Positions 54,501-62,378 of a stretch of DNA of 64,000 nucleotides are shown one piece after another. The notes below the pieces were generated by a model. It was not told the DNA's origin. It saw only the letters and a list, made by a program, of their open reading frames with translations, and did no database searches. This DNA is from Ignavibacteriota bacterium (GTDB taxonomy: Bacteria; Bacteroidota; Ignavibacteria; Ignavibacteriales; Melioribacteraceae): contig JADJOX010000001.1 in NCBI GenBank assembly GCA_016713565.1, positions 434,001-498,000 on the forward strand, written 5' to 3'. How positions within the stretch are numbered: position 1 is the first letter of the stretch; each line of letters starts with the position of its first letter. The translations under genes and the position numbers were made by a program.

Positions 54501-55233
54501 TAGAAGTTTTACTAGTTTCACAGTAGTTGGAATGGATGAGACTTTATACTTTGGAACTGAATACGATAGTTATGAGTACCATGGTGCAAATGCACTTTAT
54601 GCAATTGATATTACCGGAAACTATAAATGGGAAACTTTACTAAAGTCACCTATTATTTCATCTCCAGCATTGGGATCAGACGGAACTATTTATGTTGGAA
54701 CAATCGATAGTACGTTTTACGCATTTGATTCTCTTGGAAATAGAATTTGGGAATTCCCAACGGGTGGTAAAATTTACTCATCACCAGCCATTGCAGATGA
54801 TGGAACAATTTATTTTTGCTCTGATGACAATAAACTTTACGCTCTAGCTTCAGAAAGCAAAGGTCTTGCGAAAAGTTCATGGCCAAAATATATGGCAAAT
54901 AATAAAAACAATGGTTTAGTAAACGGAACCATTACGGACATAAATGTAGAGAATTTGCACTTACTTGCTTTGGATTATAAACTTTATAATAACTATCCCA
55001 ATCCTTTTAACCCGCAGACAAATATAGAATTTGATGTTAAGGAAAAAACAACAGTAAAGCTGAGAGTATATAACGTAGTTGGTCAATTGGTAACAACACT
55101 TACGGATAATATGTTGGAAGCGGGACATTATAAATATCAGTTCAATGGAAATAATTTAGCATCGGGAATATATTTCTATAAAATAGAAATGGGAAAATAT
55201 GTTTCAGTAAAAAAGATGATGCTGCTGAAATAA
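48574..55233 (+). CDS. P3: 2219-residue secreted multi-propeller protein with T9SS sorting domain
   Basis: The largest gene of the window and fully open. The signal peptide matches those of P2 and P4. Five beta-propeller arrays are separated by four Ig-like domains (around nucleotides 49670, 50960, 52300 and 53560). Each domain has L-D-A-S-x-S-x-x-P-N-x-x-x-L-x-F-L-W-K followed by an S-Y-x-x-V-x-V-S-N-E-type end. Each array closes with G-L-A-x-S-S-W-P-K. The PKD domain of the sister genes is missing; the last array joins by a short linker directly to the sorting domain N-N-Y-P-N-P-F-N-P. The ATG at 48574 follows AAAGGTGA; an in-frame TTG lies 8 codons earlier. The frame survives A8 tracts at 49946-49953 and 51359-51366. 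A surface-exposed binding role is inferred. Confidence 0.92.
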   Translation: MNKQIKTTIILLLFIFGNIFAQTPGTLKWKYQTNYKISTFPVIGLDNTIYFLSSDSYLNALKNGTLAWSRYCELNSLPTLDKYDNIYISTGYDISVITPHNGVKENYYLNEYINGPSAISEDGTFYASSNEANIFAYSADGERKWIFETHSYIYENNSIAIGLDGTIYFCTAKFLYALTNEAELKWKLEFNENINSPLSIGNDGTIFFSTQDSTLNAINPDGTNKWYYNSPFQITSGISISEDGTIFFGSDNSLFALTQNGNEKWHFDTNGKITSTPAIDNYGSIYFGSNDRKFYALDNQGNEKWAFSTNGSINTSPNIDNSGIVYFGSDDGNLYALYSDCNGLAKGSWTSFGKDNINSNNNINKNAPIAKLKERDIFLNSISNAVLDASGSIEPNNGKLEFLWKVLKQPENENIILDDSTSSKIEVNIPAFSSVIFSVKVTNELGISSYECVNVSNEKKWEFSLDRNYCSPAAIGTDNSIYFISDKLYSLDSLGNKKWDWTISEHFIDEIYPVVGNNGIIYYMYYYGLVALNPDGSFKWSYNTDYLGDYSNPIIDNQGNIYVFIHQYLHAFDMNGNIKWKFFAPIYNNVSIILGPDETIYFFYDKNLYAINSNGTMKWQLNLPQFNWWNHPELTIGKDGIIYFSTNENKLFAIYPTGHLKWIYKNVSNVPPSIDEEGNLYFANKDTLISINSDAEIRWKFKTNGKINYSPTISSSGNIYFGSEDTYLYVLNSEGKEVRKIRTNGEIKSSISLSESGTIYFSTSNHKFYAFASESKGLAEIGWPKYLKNNQNNLDCSNENFPKAIVEKYFVFAESDKLVLDASKSFDPNNRPISFTWQVFNQSDSNFTFIDSKSEKLKLDLPKRFNAEFVVKVTNNLGMSSYATIKVSSEKKWEYETYNEIVTSQAIGNDGTIYINNTRDLIAINKNGEKKWVCKNWFNDYQGPIVGKNGLLYLNDYDSLFAIDSKGIFIWKIKSYVPIIYNDDLLCSASEKGIKLINANDGTIKKEYNFSLNSFKLLATGNDGTIYFCSSNYSNKTYLSALDTDGTIKWSLQLNGIIGNLAIGSDGTLYFAINYGFYAVSADGILKWNIKIDGYDCSSPAIGLDGTIYFSTNLDYDNNKFYAVDKFGNIKWHYKTDSKYDDNGGYSICSSPLIGNDGTIYFGSVDHKLYAFDSNGILKWTFLTNDKIISSPAMGDDGTLYVGSIDGKLYAIKTESTGLAKSSWPKFKNDNFNSSSAFNPKSPHAAIKSHYVFADPDGNALLDASESTDPNNSKLSFLWKVISQPKNNNFILTDSTSSTLNIKIPPRTNFTFSVKVTNEMGLFSYNIVEISSIMKWKLLTNGDFSSPALINDSTICFSSYYKIYSINSYGKINWSNKFYGNDKPVIDINQNSILYIGGSINIINGNFNWSSGGSTLPTTNDDFIYGGAFRKFYRLNKQGKLLSEFNVSDTLKYQPVIGPDGSIYFSTQDKYLYSLNQYAELKWEYKLDFKATSPISVDKDGTLYFGCANNKLYAVNPDATIKWTFETGNIIKSSASIGPDGTIYFGSTDNKLYALNNDGTIKWEFSTNGQILSSPTIGKDSIIYFGSLDSNFYALNTDGSLNWKFSTEGSIYTSAVISNDGSLYFGSSDKYLYALNCSSLGLAESPWPKASKNNYNNPNCSNVNYPLAIVNNRKILQNSGTINLDATASFDPNGDELSYLWKVFKQPTNSNITISSPNSKIVTINIPQIKGDYIFIVKVTDNNGNSSYNTVYFYNQLKWDFNIGSNYNSSPAIDDDGTIYTYAEKNKIFAINPDGTKKWEFVLWENVNTNENDFKNFINSATLTIGHNGTIYCPSLDSSIYAINHDGTLKWKFENISIRNPKIFIGPDDKLYFITNNSQLVSLFPNGTENFRTSLIGNRILGINKIGTKFIAESSEIYYYNESYNFFAGGSDWISAFSIGNNGAIYYSNFDGDGESQYTHIIAKNTDGTSKWIQYSRSFTSFTVVGMDETLYFGTEYDSYEYHGANALYAIDITGNYKWETLLKSPIISSPALGSDGTIYVGTIDSTFYAFDSLGNRIWEFPTGGKIYSSPAIADDGTIYFCSDDNKLYALASESKGLAKSSWPKYMANNKNNGLVNGTITDINVENLHLLALDYKLYNNYPNPFNPQTNIEFDVKEKTTVKLRVYNVVGQLVTTLTDNMLEAGHYKYQFNGNNLASGIYFYKIEMGKYVSVKKMMLLK
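54991..55233 (+). repeat. Sorting-domain block (copy in P3)
   Basis: The 243 bp coding for the T9SS domain match 44022-44264 of P1 almost exactly, while the sequence just upstream is unrelated to the PKD region of the other copies. The sharp edge at the N-Y-P-N-P codons suggests conversion or module swapping limited to the signal domain. Confidence 0.85.
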
Positions 55234-55288
55234 AATTAAAATTGAATTTATTAAAAAATAGATATTGGATTTACTCAAAGGTGATAGT

Positions 55289-56167
55289 ATGAATAAATAT
55301 ATCAAGACAACAATAATTTTATTGTTATTTATATTTGGTAATATATTTGCTCAAACACCGGGAACAGTAATCTGGGAATTTCAAGCGTCCGGCAAAATAA
55401 ACTCATCTCCGGCAATAGATGATAACGGAATAATATATTTCGGGAGCAACGATAGCAGTATGTATTCTGTTTATCCGGATGGAACACAAAAGTGGAAATA
55501 TAAGACTGAAGGAATAATTTATTCATCACCGGCAATAGGGAATGACGGGACAATATACTTTGGATCATACGATAGTTGTTTCTATGCGCTAAATCCGGAT
55601 GGAACATTAAATTGGAAATATGAGACAAAAGGAAAAGTAAATTCATCACCTGCAATAAGTGAAGATGGAACAATATACTATGGATCATACGATAGTTGTT
55701 TTTACGCAATAAATAATGATGGAACATTAAAATGGAAATATAAAACCGGGGGAATAATAGAACCATCACCGGCAATAGGAAATGACGGAAGCATATATAT
55801 TGGATCAGATGATAATGTATTTTACTCATTCAGCAAAGATGGAATTGTAAACTGGAAATTACAAACAAATTATTCATCATATGGAAGCAATGGATTTGAA
55901 TCAGCAGCATTGGGTTATAATGGAATAATTTATGTACCAAGCAAAAGTGAAAATAAAATTTATGCGTTAAATAGAGATGGCAGTGTAGTATTATACATTG
56001 ACAATTATTCTCTTTCAATTTGGGGAAATTATTATCAACCAGATAATTTCCCAATTCTTATTGACCAATATGAAAATATTTATTTTCAGTATTCTACACA
56101 AAATGAGGATGGTATTAACTATTATAATTATTGTTATAGTAAAAAGCTGATTTTAAATGGGAGGTAA
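55289..56167 (+). pseudogene. P4 fragment 1: signal peptide and first propeller
   Basis: The first 292 codons, nearly identical to the start of P1 for 510 bp and then diverging. It leaves the correct frame at the A5 tract 56141-56145 and ends L-I-L-N-G-R a few codons later. It is the only P4 piece with an export signal, and it lacks a T9SS domain. Confidence 0.75.
55346..55855 (+). repeat. N-terminal 510-bp block shared with P1 (copy 2)
   Basis: Gap-free counterpart of 40023-40532 with only scattered base differences. Upstream of this block the P4 leader and signal-peptide codons resemble P2/P3, not P1, so the donor tract begins inside the gene just after the signal peptide. Confidence 0.85.
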
Positions 56168-57255
56168 ATTTACAAACTAGATCATTCCCAATATTGTGTA
56201 ATGATGAGACTATTTATTTCCCAAGTAATTTTATAGAAGTACTTAATTTGGAAGGTGAAAAATTATGGCATACTAAAGATGAAAACCATTATTTTAATAG
56301 TAAACCAACAATGATGTCTGATGGAACCTTACTTATAAATAAAAATGAAAAATTATATGCAATAACAACTAAAGATAAAGGACTATCAAAAAGTTCATGG
56401 CCTAAGTTTAGACAAAATTTAAAAAATACCGGAAGTATTGAAAATTACCCTTATGCTCTTGTCGCGGAAAATCATTTTAAGTTAGATAGTTCCGGAACAA
56501 TTTCACTTGATGCGACTCCATCATATGACCCGAATGGCGAACAGCTTACATTTTTATGGAAAATAAAAAAAAACCCGGAAGGAAGCTCAGTAATTTTAAC
56601 TGATTCAACTTCTGCGGTAATCCAAGTTAATATTCCAAAGAATAGAGGAGAATATATATTTCTATTAGAGGCAAAAAACGAAAAAGGTAAAACAGCATCT
56701 ATGGTTGTAGAAGTAAATAATTTAATAAAATGGGAATTTCAAACTGGTTCGTACATAAATTCTTCCTCTGCAATTGGAAATGATGGAACAATATATATTG
56801 CATCATATGATAAAAATTTATGTGCAATAAATTCGGATGGAACTGAAAAATGGGAATTTCAAACTAATATTATTAAACGTTCTTCTCCTGCAATTGGTAA
56901 TGATGGTACAATATATGTAGGATCAACCGATTATAATTTATACGCGATAAATCCGGATGGAACAAAAAAATGGGATTTTCCAAGTGGTGGTGGAATAGAA
57001 TCTTCACCGGCAATTGGAAATGATGGAACAATATATATCGGTTCAGAAGATAATAATTTATACGCGATAAATCCTGATGGAACAAAAAGATGGGAATTTC
57101 AAACTTTTGATGATATATATTCTTCTCCTGCAATAGGAAAAGATGGAACAATATATGTTGGATCATGGGATAATAATTTATACGCAATAAACCCGGATGG
57201 AACAAAAAATGGGATTTTAAAACTGGTTCGTATATATATTCTTCACCGGCAATAG
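56146..57255 (+). pseudogene. P4 fragment 2: propeller end, Ig-like domain, next propeller
   Basis: The second reading frame carries F-K-W-E-V-N-L-Q-T-R onwards, an S-S-W-P-K-F-R closing motif, an Ig-like domain almost identical to the P1 one (S-S-G-T-I-S-L-D-A-T-P-S-Y-D-P-N-G-E-Q) and five to six very regular blades. The frame is lost at the A6 tract 57204-57209, giving N-G-I-L-K-L in place of K-W-D-F-K-T. Confidence 0.7.
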
Positions 57256-58202
57256 GAAATGATGGAACAATATATGTTGGATCATGGGATAATAATTTAT
57301 ACGCGATAAATTCGGATGGAACTGAAAAATGGAAATTTCAAACTGGTTCGAACATATATTCTTCCCCTGCAATAGGAAAAGATGGAACAATATATATTGG
57401 ATCTTATGATAATAATTTATACGCGATAAATCCGGATGGAACAAAAAAATGGGAATTTCAAACTGGTTCGTACATATATTCTTCACCGGCAATCGGAAAA
57501 GATGGAACAATATATATTGGATCTTATGATAATAATTTATATGCACTCAATCCGGATGGAACTAAAAAATGGGGCTATAAATTATATGGTTCAATTTCTT
57601 CACCAACAATAAATAAAAATGGTACTCTTTATTTAGTTACTTCCGGTCATCAAAACAAACTTTATGCAATTAATACCGATAGCAAGGGATTGGCTGATAG
57701 TCCTTGGCCTAAGTTCAGAAAAGATATTTATAACAACGCAAATTCTGAATATATATTAAATCCTAAAGCAAGAGTAATTAAGAATTATTTTTCAATGACT
57801 TTTGGTAAAATTATTTTGGATGCATCACCATCATCATCATACAATGGAAGCAGCTTAAGTTATTTATGGAGTGTCGTTAAAAAACCAAATGAAATAGGAT
57901 TAAATATAAAAGGTTCAACATCAGTTATTTGTGAAATAGAAATTCCCAAAATTCATGGAGAATATATTATTTCTTTACAAGTTACTGATAGTGAAGGAAA
58001 TAAGTCATTGACAATTGTTAGTATAGCCAATGAAATATTATGGAAATATAAAACTGGTAATCATATAAGTAGTTCTCCGGCAATAGGCAACGATGAAACA
58101 ATATATATTGGATCTGCATATAATTTATATGCAGTAAATCCGGATGGAACAAAAAATGGGAATTTCAAACTGGTTCGTACATATATTCTTCACCGGCTAT
58201 AG
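57210..58202 (+). pseudogene. P4 fragment 3: regular blades and Ig-like domain
   Basis: Continues with I-Y-S-S-P-A-I-G-N-D-G-T blades, a closing S-P-W-P-K-F-R-K and an Ig-like domain (I-I-L-D-A-S-P-S-S-S-Y-N-G-S). It loses frame at the A6 tract 58151-58156, again reading N-G-N-F-K-L instead of K-W-E-F-Q-T. The TTG at 57690 is a chance start. Confidence 0.7.
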
Positions 58203-58900
58203 GAAATGATGGAACAATATATATTGGATCTAGTGATAATAATTTATATGCAATAAATCCGGATGGAACAAAAAAATGGGAATTTAATATTGATTATGGA
58301 ATAATTTCATCACCGGCAATAGGTAATGATGGTACAATATATGTTGGATCAACCGATTATAATTTATACGCGATAAATCCTGATGGAACAAAAAAATGGG
58401 AATTTAAAACTGGTTCGAACATATATTCTTCACCGGTAATAAGTAATGATGGAACAATATATTTTGGATCGTATGATAAAAATTTATATGCAATAAATCC
58501 GGATGGAACTGAAAAATGGAAATTTCAAACTGGTTCGTACATATATTCTTCACCTGCAATAGGAAAAGATGGAACAATATATATTGGATCTAGTGATAAT
58601 AATTTATATGCAATAAATCCGGATGGAACAATAAAATGGGAATATCAAACTGGTTCGTACATATATTCATCACCGGCAATAGGAAAAGATGGAACAATTT
58701 ATGTTGGTAGCGAAGAATTTTTATATGCATTCAGTCAGAATGGAATAATAAAATGGGAATTTTATGATGGCTTCAGTATAATCTCTTCACTTGCAATAGG
58801 TAATGATGGAACAATATATTTTGGATCTGATGATCATAAATTATACGCAATAAATCCTGATGGAATAAAAAAATGGAATTTAAAACTGGTAATTCAATAA
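58157..58900 (+). pseudogene. P4 fragment 4: six near-identical blades
   Basis: A third frame, open to a TAA at 58898-58900. It encodes a run of blades with the repeating phrase T-G-S-Y-I-Y-S-S-P-A-I-G-K-D-G-T-I-Y and no start signal of its own. It breaks where one G of TGGGAA is missing at about 58875, giving K-K-W-N-L-K-L-V-I-Q. Confidence 0.7.
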
Positions 58901-59415
58901 GATCTACACCGGCTATAGGTAATGACGGAACAATATATTTTGGATCAGATGATTATTATTTCTATGCTATATTTTCTGAAAGTACGGGATTAGCCGACAG
59001 TCCATGGCCTAAATCAGGAGGGAATAATTTTAATTCCGGAATGTCTCATTACATTGTTCCCGGTTTCTCCGCTGATACTTTATCCGGTAAATTTCCTCTT
59101 ACTGTTCACTTTTCGGATGCTTCATTTGGAAACATTTTTAATTGGCATTGGGATTTTGGCGATGGACAAACAAGTATTGAAAAGAATCCGGTTCATACTT
59201 ATGCTTACCCCGATTCATTTACGGTTACATTAATAATTTCTAATCCAAGTAAAACAGATACGTTAACAAAAGAAAATTATATTGCCGCATTAAACACAAC
59301 CGGAATAGCAGATAATTCAGAACTACCCAAAGAATTTAAGTTATATGAAAATTATCCCAATCCGTTTAACCCGCAGACAAATATAGAGTTTGATGTAAAG
59401 GAAAAACAACAGTAA
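58873..59415 (+). pseudogene. P4 fragment 5: last blade, PKD and start of the sorting domain
   Basis: Reads E-F-K-T-G-N-S-I-R-S-T-P-A-I-G, the closing S-P-W-P-K-S-G-G, the PKD domain and the start of the sorting domain up to V-K-E-K-Q-Q. The missing A at 59402-59406 ends it just after N-Y-P-N-P-F-N-P. The remaining 59407-59591 encodes the rest of the signal domain in the next frame. Confidence 0.7.
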
Positions 59416-59591
59416 AGCTGAGAGTATATAACGTAGTTGGTCAATTGGTAACAACACTTACGGATAATATGTTGGAAGCGGGACATTATAAATATCAGTT
59501 CAATGGAAATAATTTAGCATCGGGAATATACTTCTACAAAATAGAAATGGGAAAATATGTTTCAATAAAAAAGATGATGCTGCTGAAATAA
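59017..59591 (+). repeat. C-terminal PKD + sorting-domain block (copy in P4, one base short)
   Basis: Corresponds to 43689-44264 and 47943-48518 but is 575 instead of 576 bp. The only length difference is the A run at 59402-59406 (five against six A), which pinpoints the deletion without needing any gene model. Confidence 0.88.
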
Positions 59592-59600
59592 GGAGAAAAC

Positions 59601-60443
59601 ATGAAGAATTTCTTGAAATTTATTTTTCTTATTACCGTATTTTTTTCTACAAATCTGATTAGCCAAAATATTCAATTAAAAACTGTTATAGAAGAATTTG
59701 AAGTAAAAACGTGGGAAGATGGTCCCGAAAGTGCTGAACTTACAAATCATGAAGTATCTGGTCATAAAGACGGAAACTATATTGTATACTGGAAAGGAGA
59801 TGTGGAGAGAGATTATGAAAGCAGATACTATGGAAATTTGTACAACAATGAAGGAATATTATTAAAAAAGAACATAAGATTTTTTAAGGAATTATCTTTA
59901 AATGATTATTCACTCGTAGATTTTTCCCCAAAAATAATTTTTAATAGAGATAATAGTTTTAAGGTTTTTGGAATTTGTAAAGATGATGGTTATTATGTTG
60001 TTTATGAGGAATATGACAGATATGGCGATTTAGTAAAGGGGTGGACTAAAATATTTATACTAAGTTATTTAGATAGATTTATTGTTTCATCAGATTCTAC
60101 GGGGAATTTTATAGTTGCAAATGAAAATAGGTATTTAAATCGTGGAATATTCGTTCAAAAATTTGATATCGATGGAAATAGGATTAATGAAATAAAACCG
60201 ATTTCATCGGGAAATTCCCCAAAAATTTGTATAAATAATAAAGGAGACTTTTTAGCTGCATGGACAGAAAGTACGATTTATACAAAAAAAGTTGGGCAAT
60301 TATTTAATTCAAATTGTGATCCGATTTCTGAAATATTCACAATTCAAGATTCATTACAATATTTTAATTCTAACTCAAATAATTGTTCAATTACATACAA
60401 TAAAAATAATTTTATTTTTCTTCTTTTCAAAATTACTAAATAA
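59601..60443 (+). pseudogene. P5 fragment 1: signal peptide and first repeats
   Basis: 280 codons with signal peptide and several beta-repeat units (F-L-A-A-W-T-E-S-T-I-Y is one). It runs off its frame at 60411-60425 and ends F-K-I-T-K. Without the downstream part it lacks the T9SS signal. Confidence 0.7.
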
Positions 60444-62358
60444 TCAAATTAATTTAAACTTACATTTAATTTCAATAAATAATACGGATAGTTTAATCTC
60501 GATAAAAATAGATGAAAATTTATCATTATTTCATAATGTATTATTTGTAAATGACAGTACTAATTTTATCTTTGGTACTAATTATGAAATATTTGAAAAT
60601 GGAAAAGTTCGGTCTTCTGTAATAGGCCAAAAATTCAATTTAAATGGATCAATTATTGGCAACGCTATTATAGTTTATTCAAGTACTGATTCATTATATA
60701 AGCCAACTTATTTTGAAGATGATATTTATAAGTTTAGTTATGCAAAATTAAATTTACAAAGCCACTTAATAAATGATAATAAAATTTTACTAACATGGGA
60801 AAGATCAATTGGAAATAATTTTCAAAATAATAAGAATAAAGGTATTTATGGAATTACATATAACTTAAACGGGCAAGTAAGTGAATTAATTAATATGAGT
60901 AATAGTCCCAATTATTCTAGGATATTTTCTTCTGATATTTATCCAGAATCAAATGGAAACTTTAAGATAATGTGGAGTGACAATAGAGAACAAGATGAAA
61001 AGAATATAAATAACATAGGTGTTTATCAAAAAGAATTTGATGCAGATGGTAAGATTGCTAACGAAGAAACAGATTTACAATTGAAGAGGTATCCCTTATT
61101 TTATCTAAAACTATCAAATGATAATTTTGTTTTGATTTATTATGAGTATAATCCTAATCAGAAATTATTTTCTCAAATTTTTTCCAAAAATGGGGAAAAA
61201 ATTGGTGAAAAATTATGTTTTGCGAATATCGATGACGATTCAGAAATGAGGTTTTCTACCTTATCTTATACAAAAGGTATATCGCTTAAAGATAAATATT
61301 TTCTTACATGGGGAGAAGGAACTGAATATAATGAAAATATTTATGGACAACTATTTGCAAATAATGGAGAACCAGTAGACACTATAATTAAAATAAATTC
61401 AAATTCAAGTGCTGAGACTAGAGCATTTGATGGGATACAAATTCGCAGTTCAAAATCAAAAGAATTTATTATTACATGGAATTATAAAAAAGATTACTTT
61501 AATGAAGATAGTGTAGAATTAATGGGTCAATATTTTGATAATGAAGGCAATAAAGTTGGAAATAATTTTAGTATTTGCAATCGGACTTATCGTGACTACA
61601 ATTATAAACGTCAGTTAAACACACAATCTTCTGATCTGATTCTTGTTCCATGGAAAACTATTCTTACATCATATTTTGATGCAATTGTTGGTCAATTTTT
61701 TATTAAAGACGGAATATCCTTTGGATCAAAAATTATTTTAGAAAATTTTTCCGTATTAACTCAACGATTTTATGATATTTATAGACCAATTGTAAGAGTA
61801 GAACATGATGAAGAAGGAAATTTTGTTGTTTCATGGGATGATAATGGAGAACTAATTCAAATAATTTATATTCAGTTTTTTAATAAATATGGTGGAAAAA
61901 TAGGCTATACAATTGAAAATTTTAATGAGGGTAAATTAGGAATAATGTCCGAATACAAACTTAAATTAAGCAATGGAAAATTATATTTAACATGGGTAAG
62001 TGACGGCAGAATCTTTGCAAAAGTATTTAGTTATCAAGATATACTTGTAGATTTGAACGAAGAAATAGAAAACTTACCTAAAAGCCTTTCACTTTACCAA
62101 AACTATCCAAATCCATTTAATCCAACAACGAAGATAAAATATAGTATTCCGGCAAACGAAAAACGTGAAACGGCAAACGTGAAAATTATTGTATATGATG
62201 TTTTAGGAAAAGAGATAAAAACATTGGTTAACGAAAACAAATCTCCCGGAAATTATGAAGTAAACTTTGATGCTTCTAATCTTGCAAACGGAGTTTATTA
62301 TTATCAATTAAAATCCGGCGACTTTGTTCAAACTAAAAAGATGGTATTGTTGAAGTAA
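60412..62358 (+). pseudogene. P5 fragment 2: remaining repeats and T9SS sorting domain
   Basis: The natural continuation begins about S-K-L-L-N-N-Q-I-N-L-N-L. An upstream in-frame start at 60292 would only add the wrong frame of fragment 1. It contains four or more W-repeat units and the complete sorting domain, but no export signal, which marks it as the back half of one gene. Confidence 0.7.
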
Positions 62359-62378
62359 AAGTTAATACACGGGATATT

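Larger units (their letters stand above)
55289..59591 (+). pseudogene. P4: propeller paralogue broken by five single-base deletions
   Basis: A full-length paralogue (signal peptide, propeller, Ig-like domain, long propeller array, Ig-like domain, propeller, PKD, T9SS domain) whose frame changes five times, each time by -1. The breaks are A5 at 56141-56145 (A6 expected: S-K-K-A-D-F-K-W), A6 at 57204-57209 and A6 at 58151-58156 (A7 in the sister blades, G-T-K-K-W), a lost G at about 58874-58877 (T-G-G-A-A for T-G-G-G-A-A), and A5 at 59402-59406 (A6 in P1, P2 and P3). Restoring these bases gives one open frame to the stop at 59589-59591. The start follows AAAGGTGA as in P2 and P3. It may be a decaying gene, a slippage-controlled gene, or a consensus error. 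Confidence 0.85.
59601..62358 (+). pseudogene. P5: secreted repeat protein with T9SS domain, split by one frameshift
   Basis: An AGGAG site lies 6 bases before the ATG at 59601, and a signal peptide follows (cleavage near L-I-S-Q-N). The frame then shifts once near 60411-60425, in TTTATTTTTCTTCTTTT, and reads on to a T9SS sorting domain (Y-Q-N-Y-P-N-P-F-N-P-T-T) ending V-Q-T-K-K-M-V-L-L-K. One extra T in the T5 run 60415-60419 is the simplest explanation. The body has repeated W-containing units, such as F-K-I-M-W-S-D-N-R-E and Y-F-L-T-W-G-E-G-T, followed by a G-Q-x-F-x-x-x-G strand. This is a different beta-repeat from P1-P4, with no recognised Pfam family. The total would be about 918 residues. 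Confidence 0.78.

Noticed and set aside
57690..58202. Independent gene starting at TTG 57690
   Set aside because: The frame is continuous with the upstream blade sequence from 57210; the TTG lies within a blade-closing motif and has no signal peptide or ribosome-binding site.
56750..58900. Regular 120-bp repeats that could look like a CRISPR or satellite array
   Set aside because: The units are about 120 bp long, are in coding frame for beta-propeller blades and vary at synonymous sites; there are no short palindromic repeats with unique spacers.
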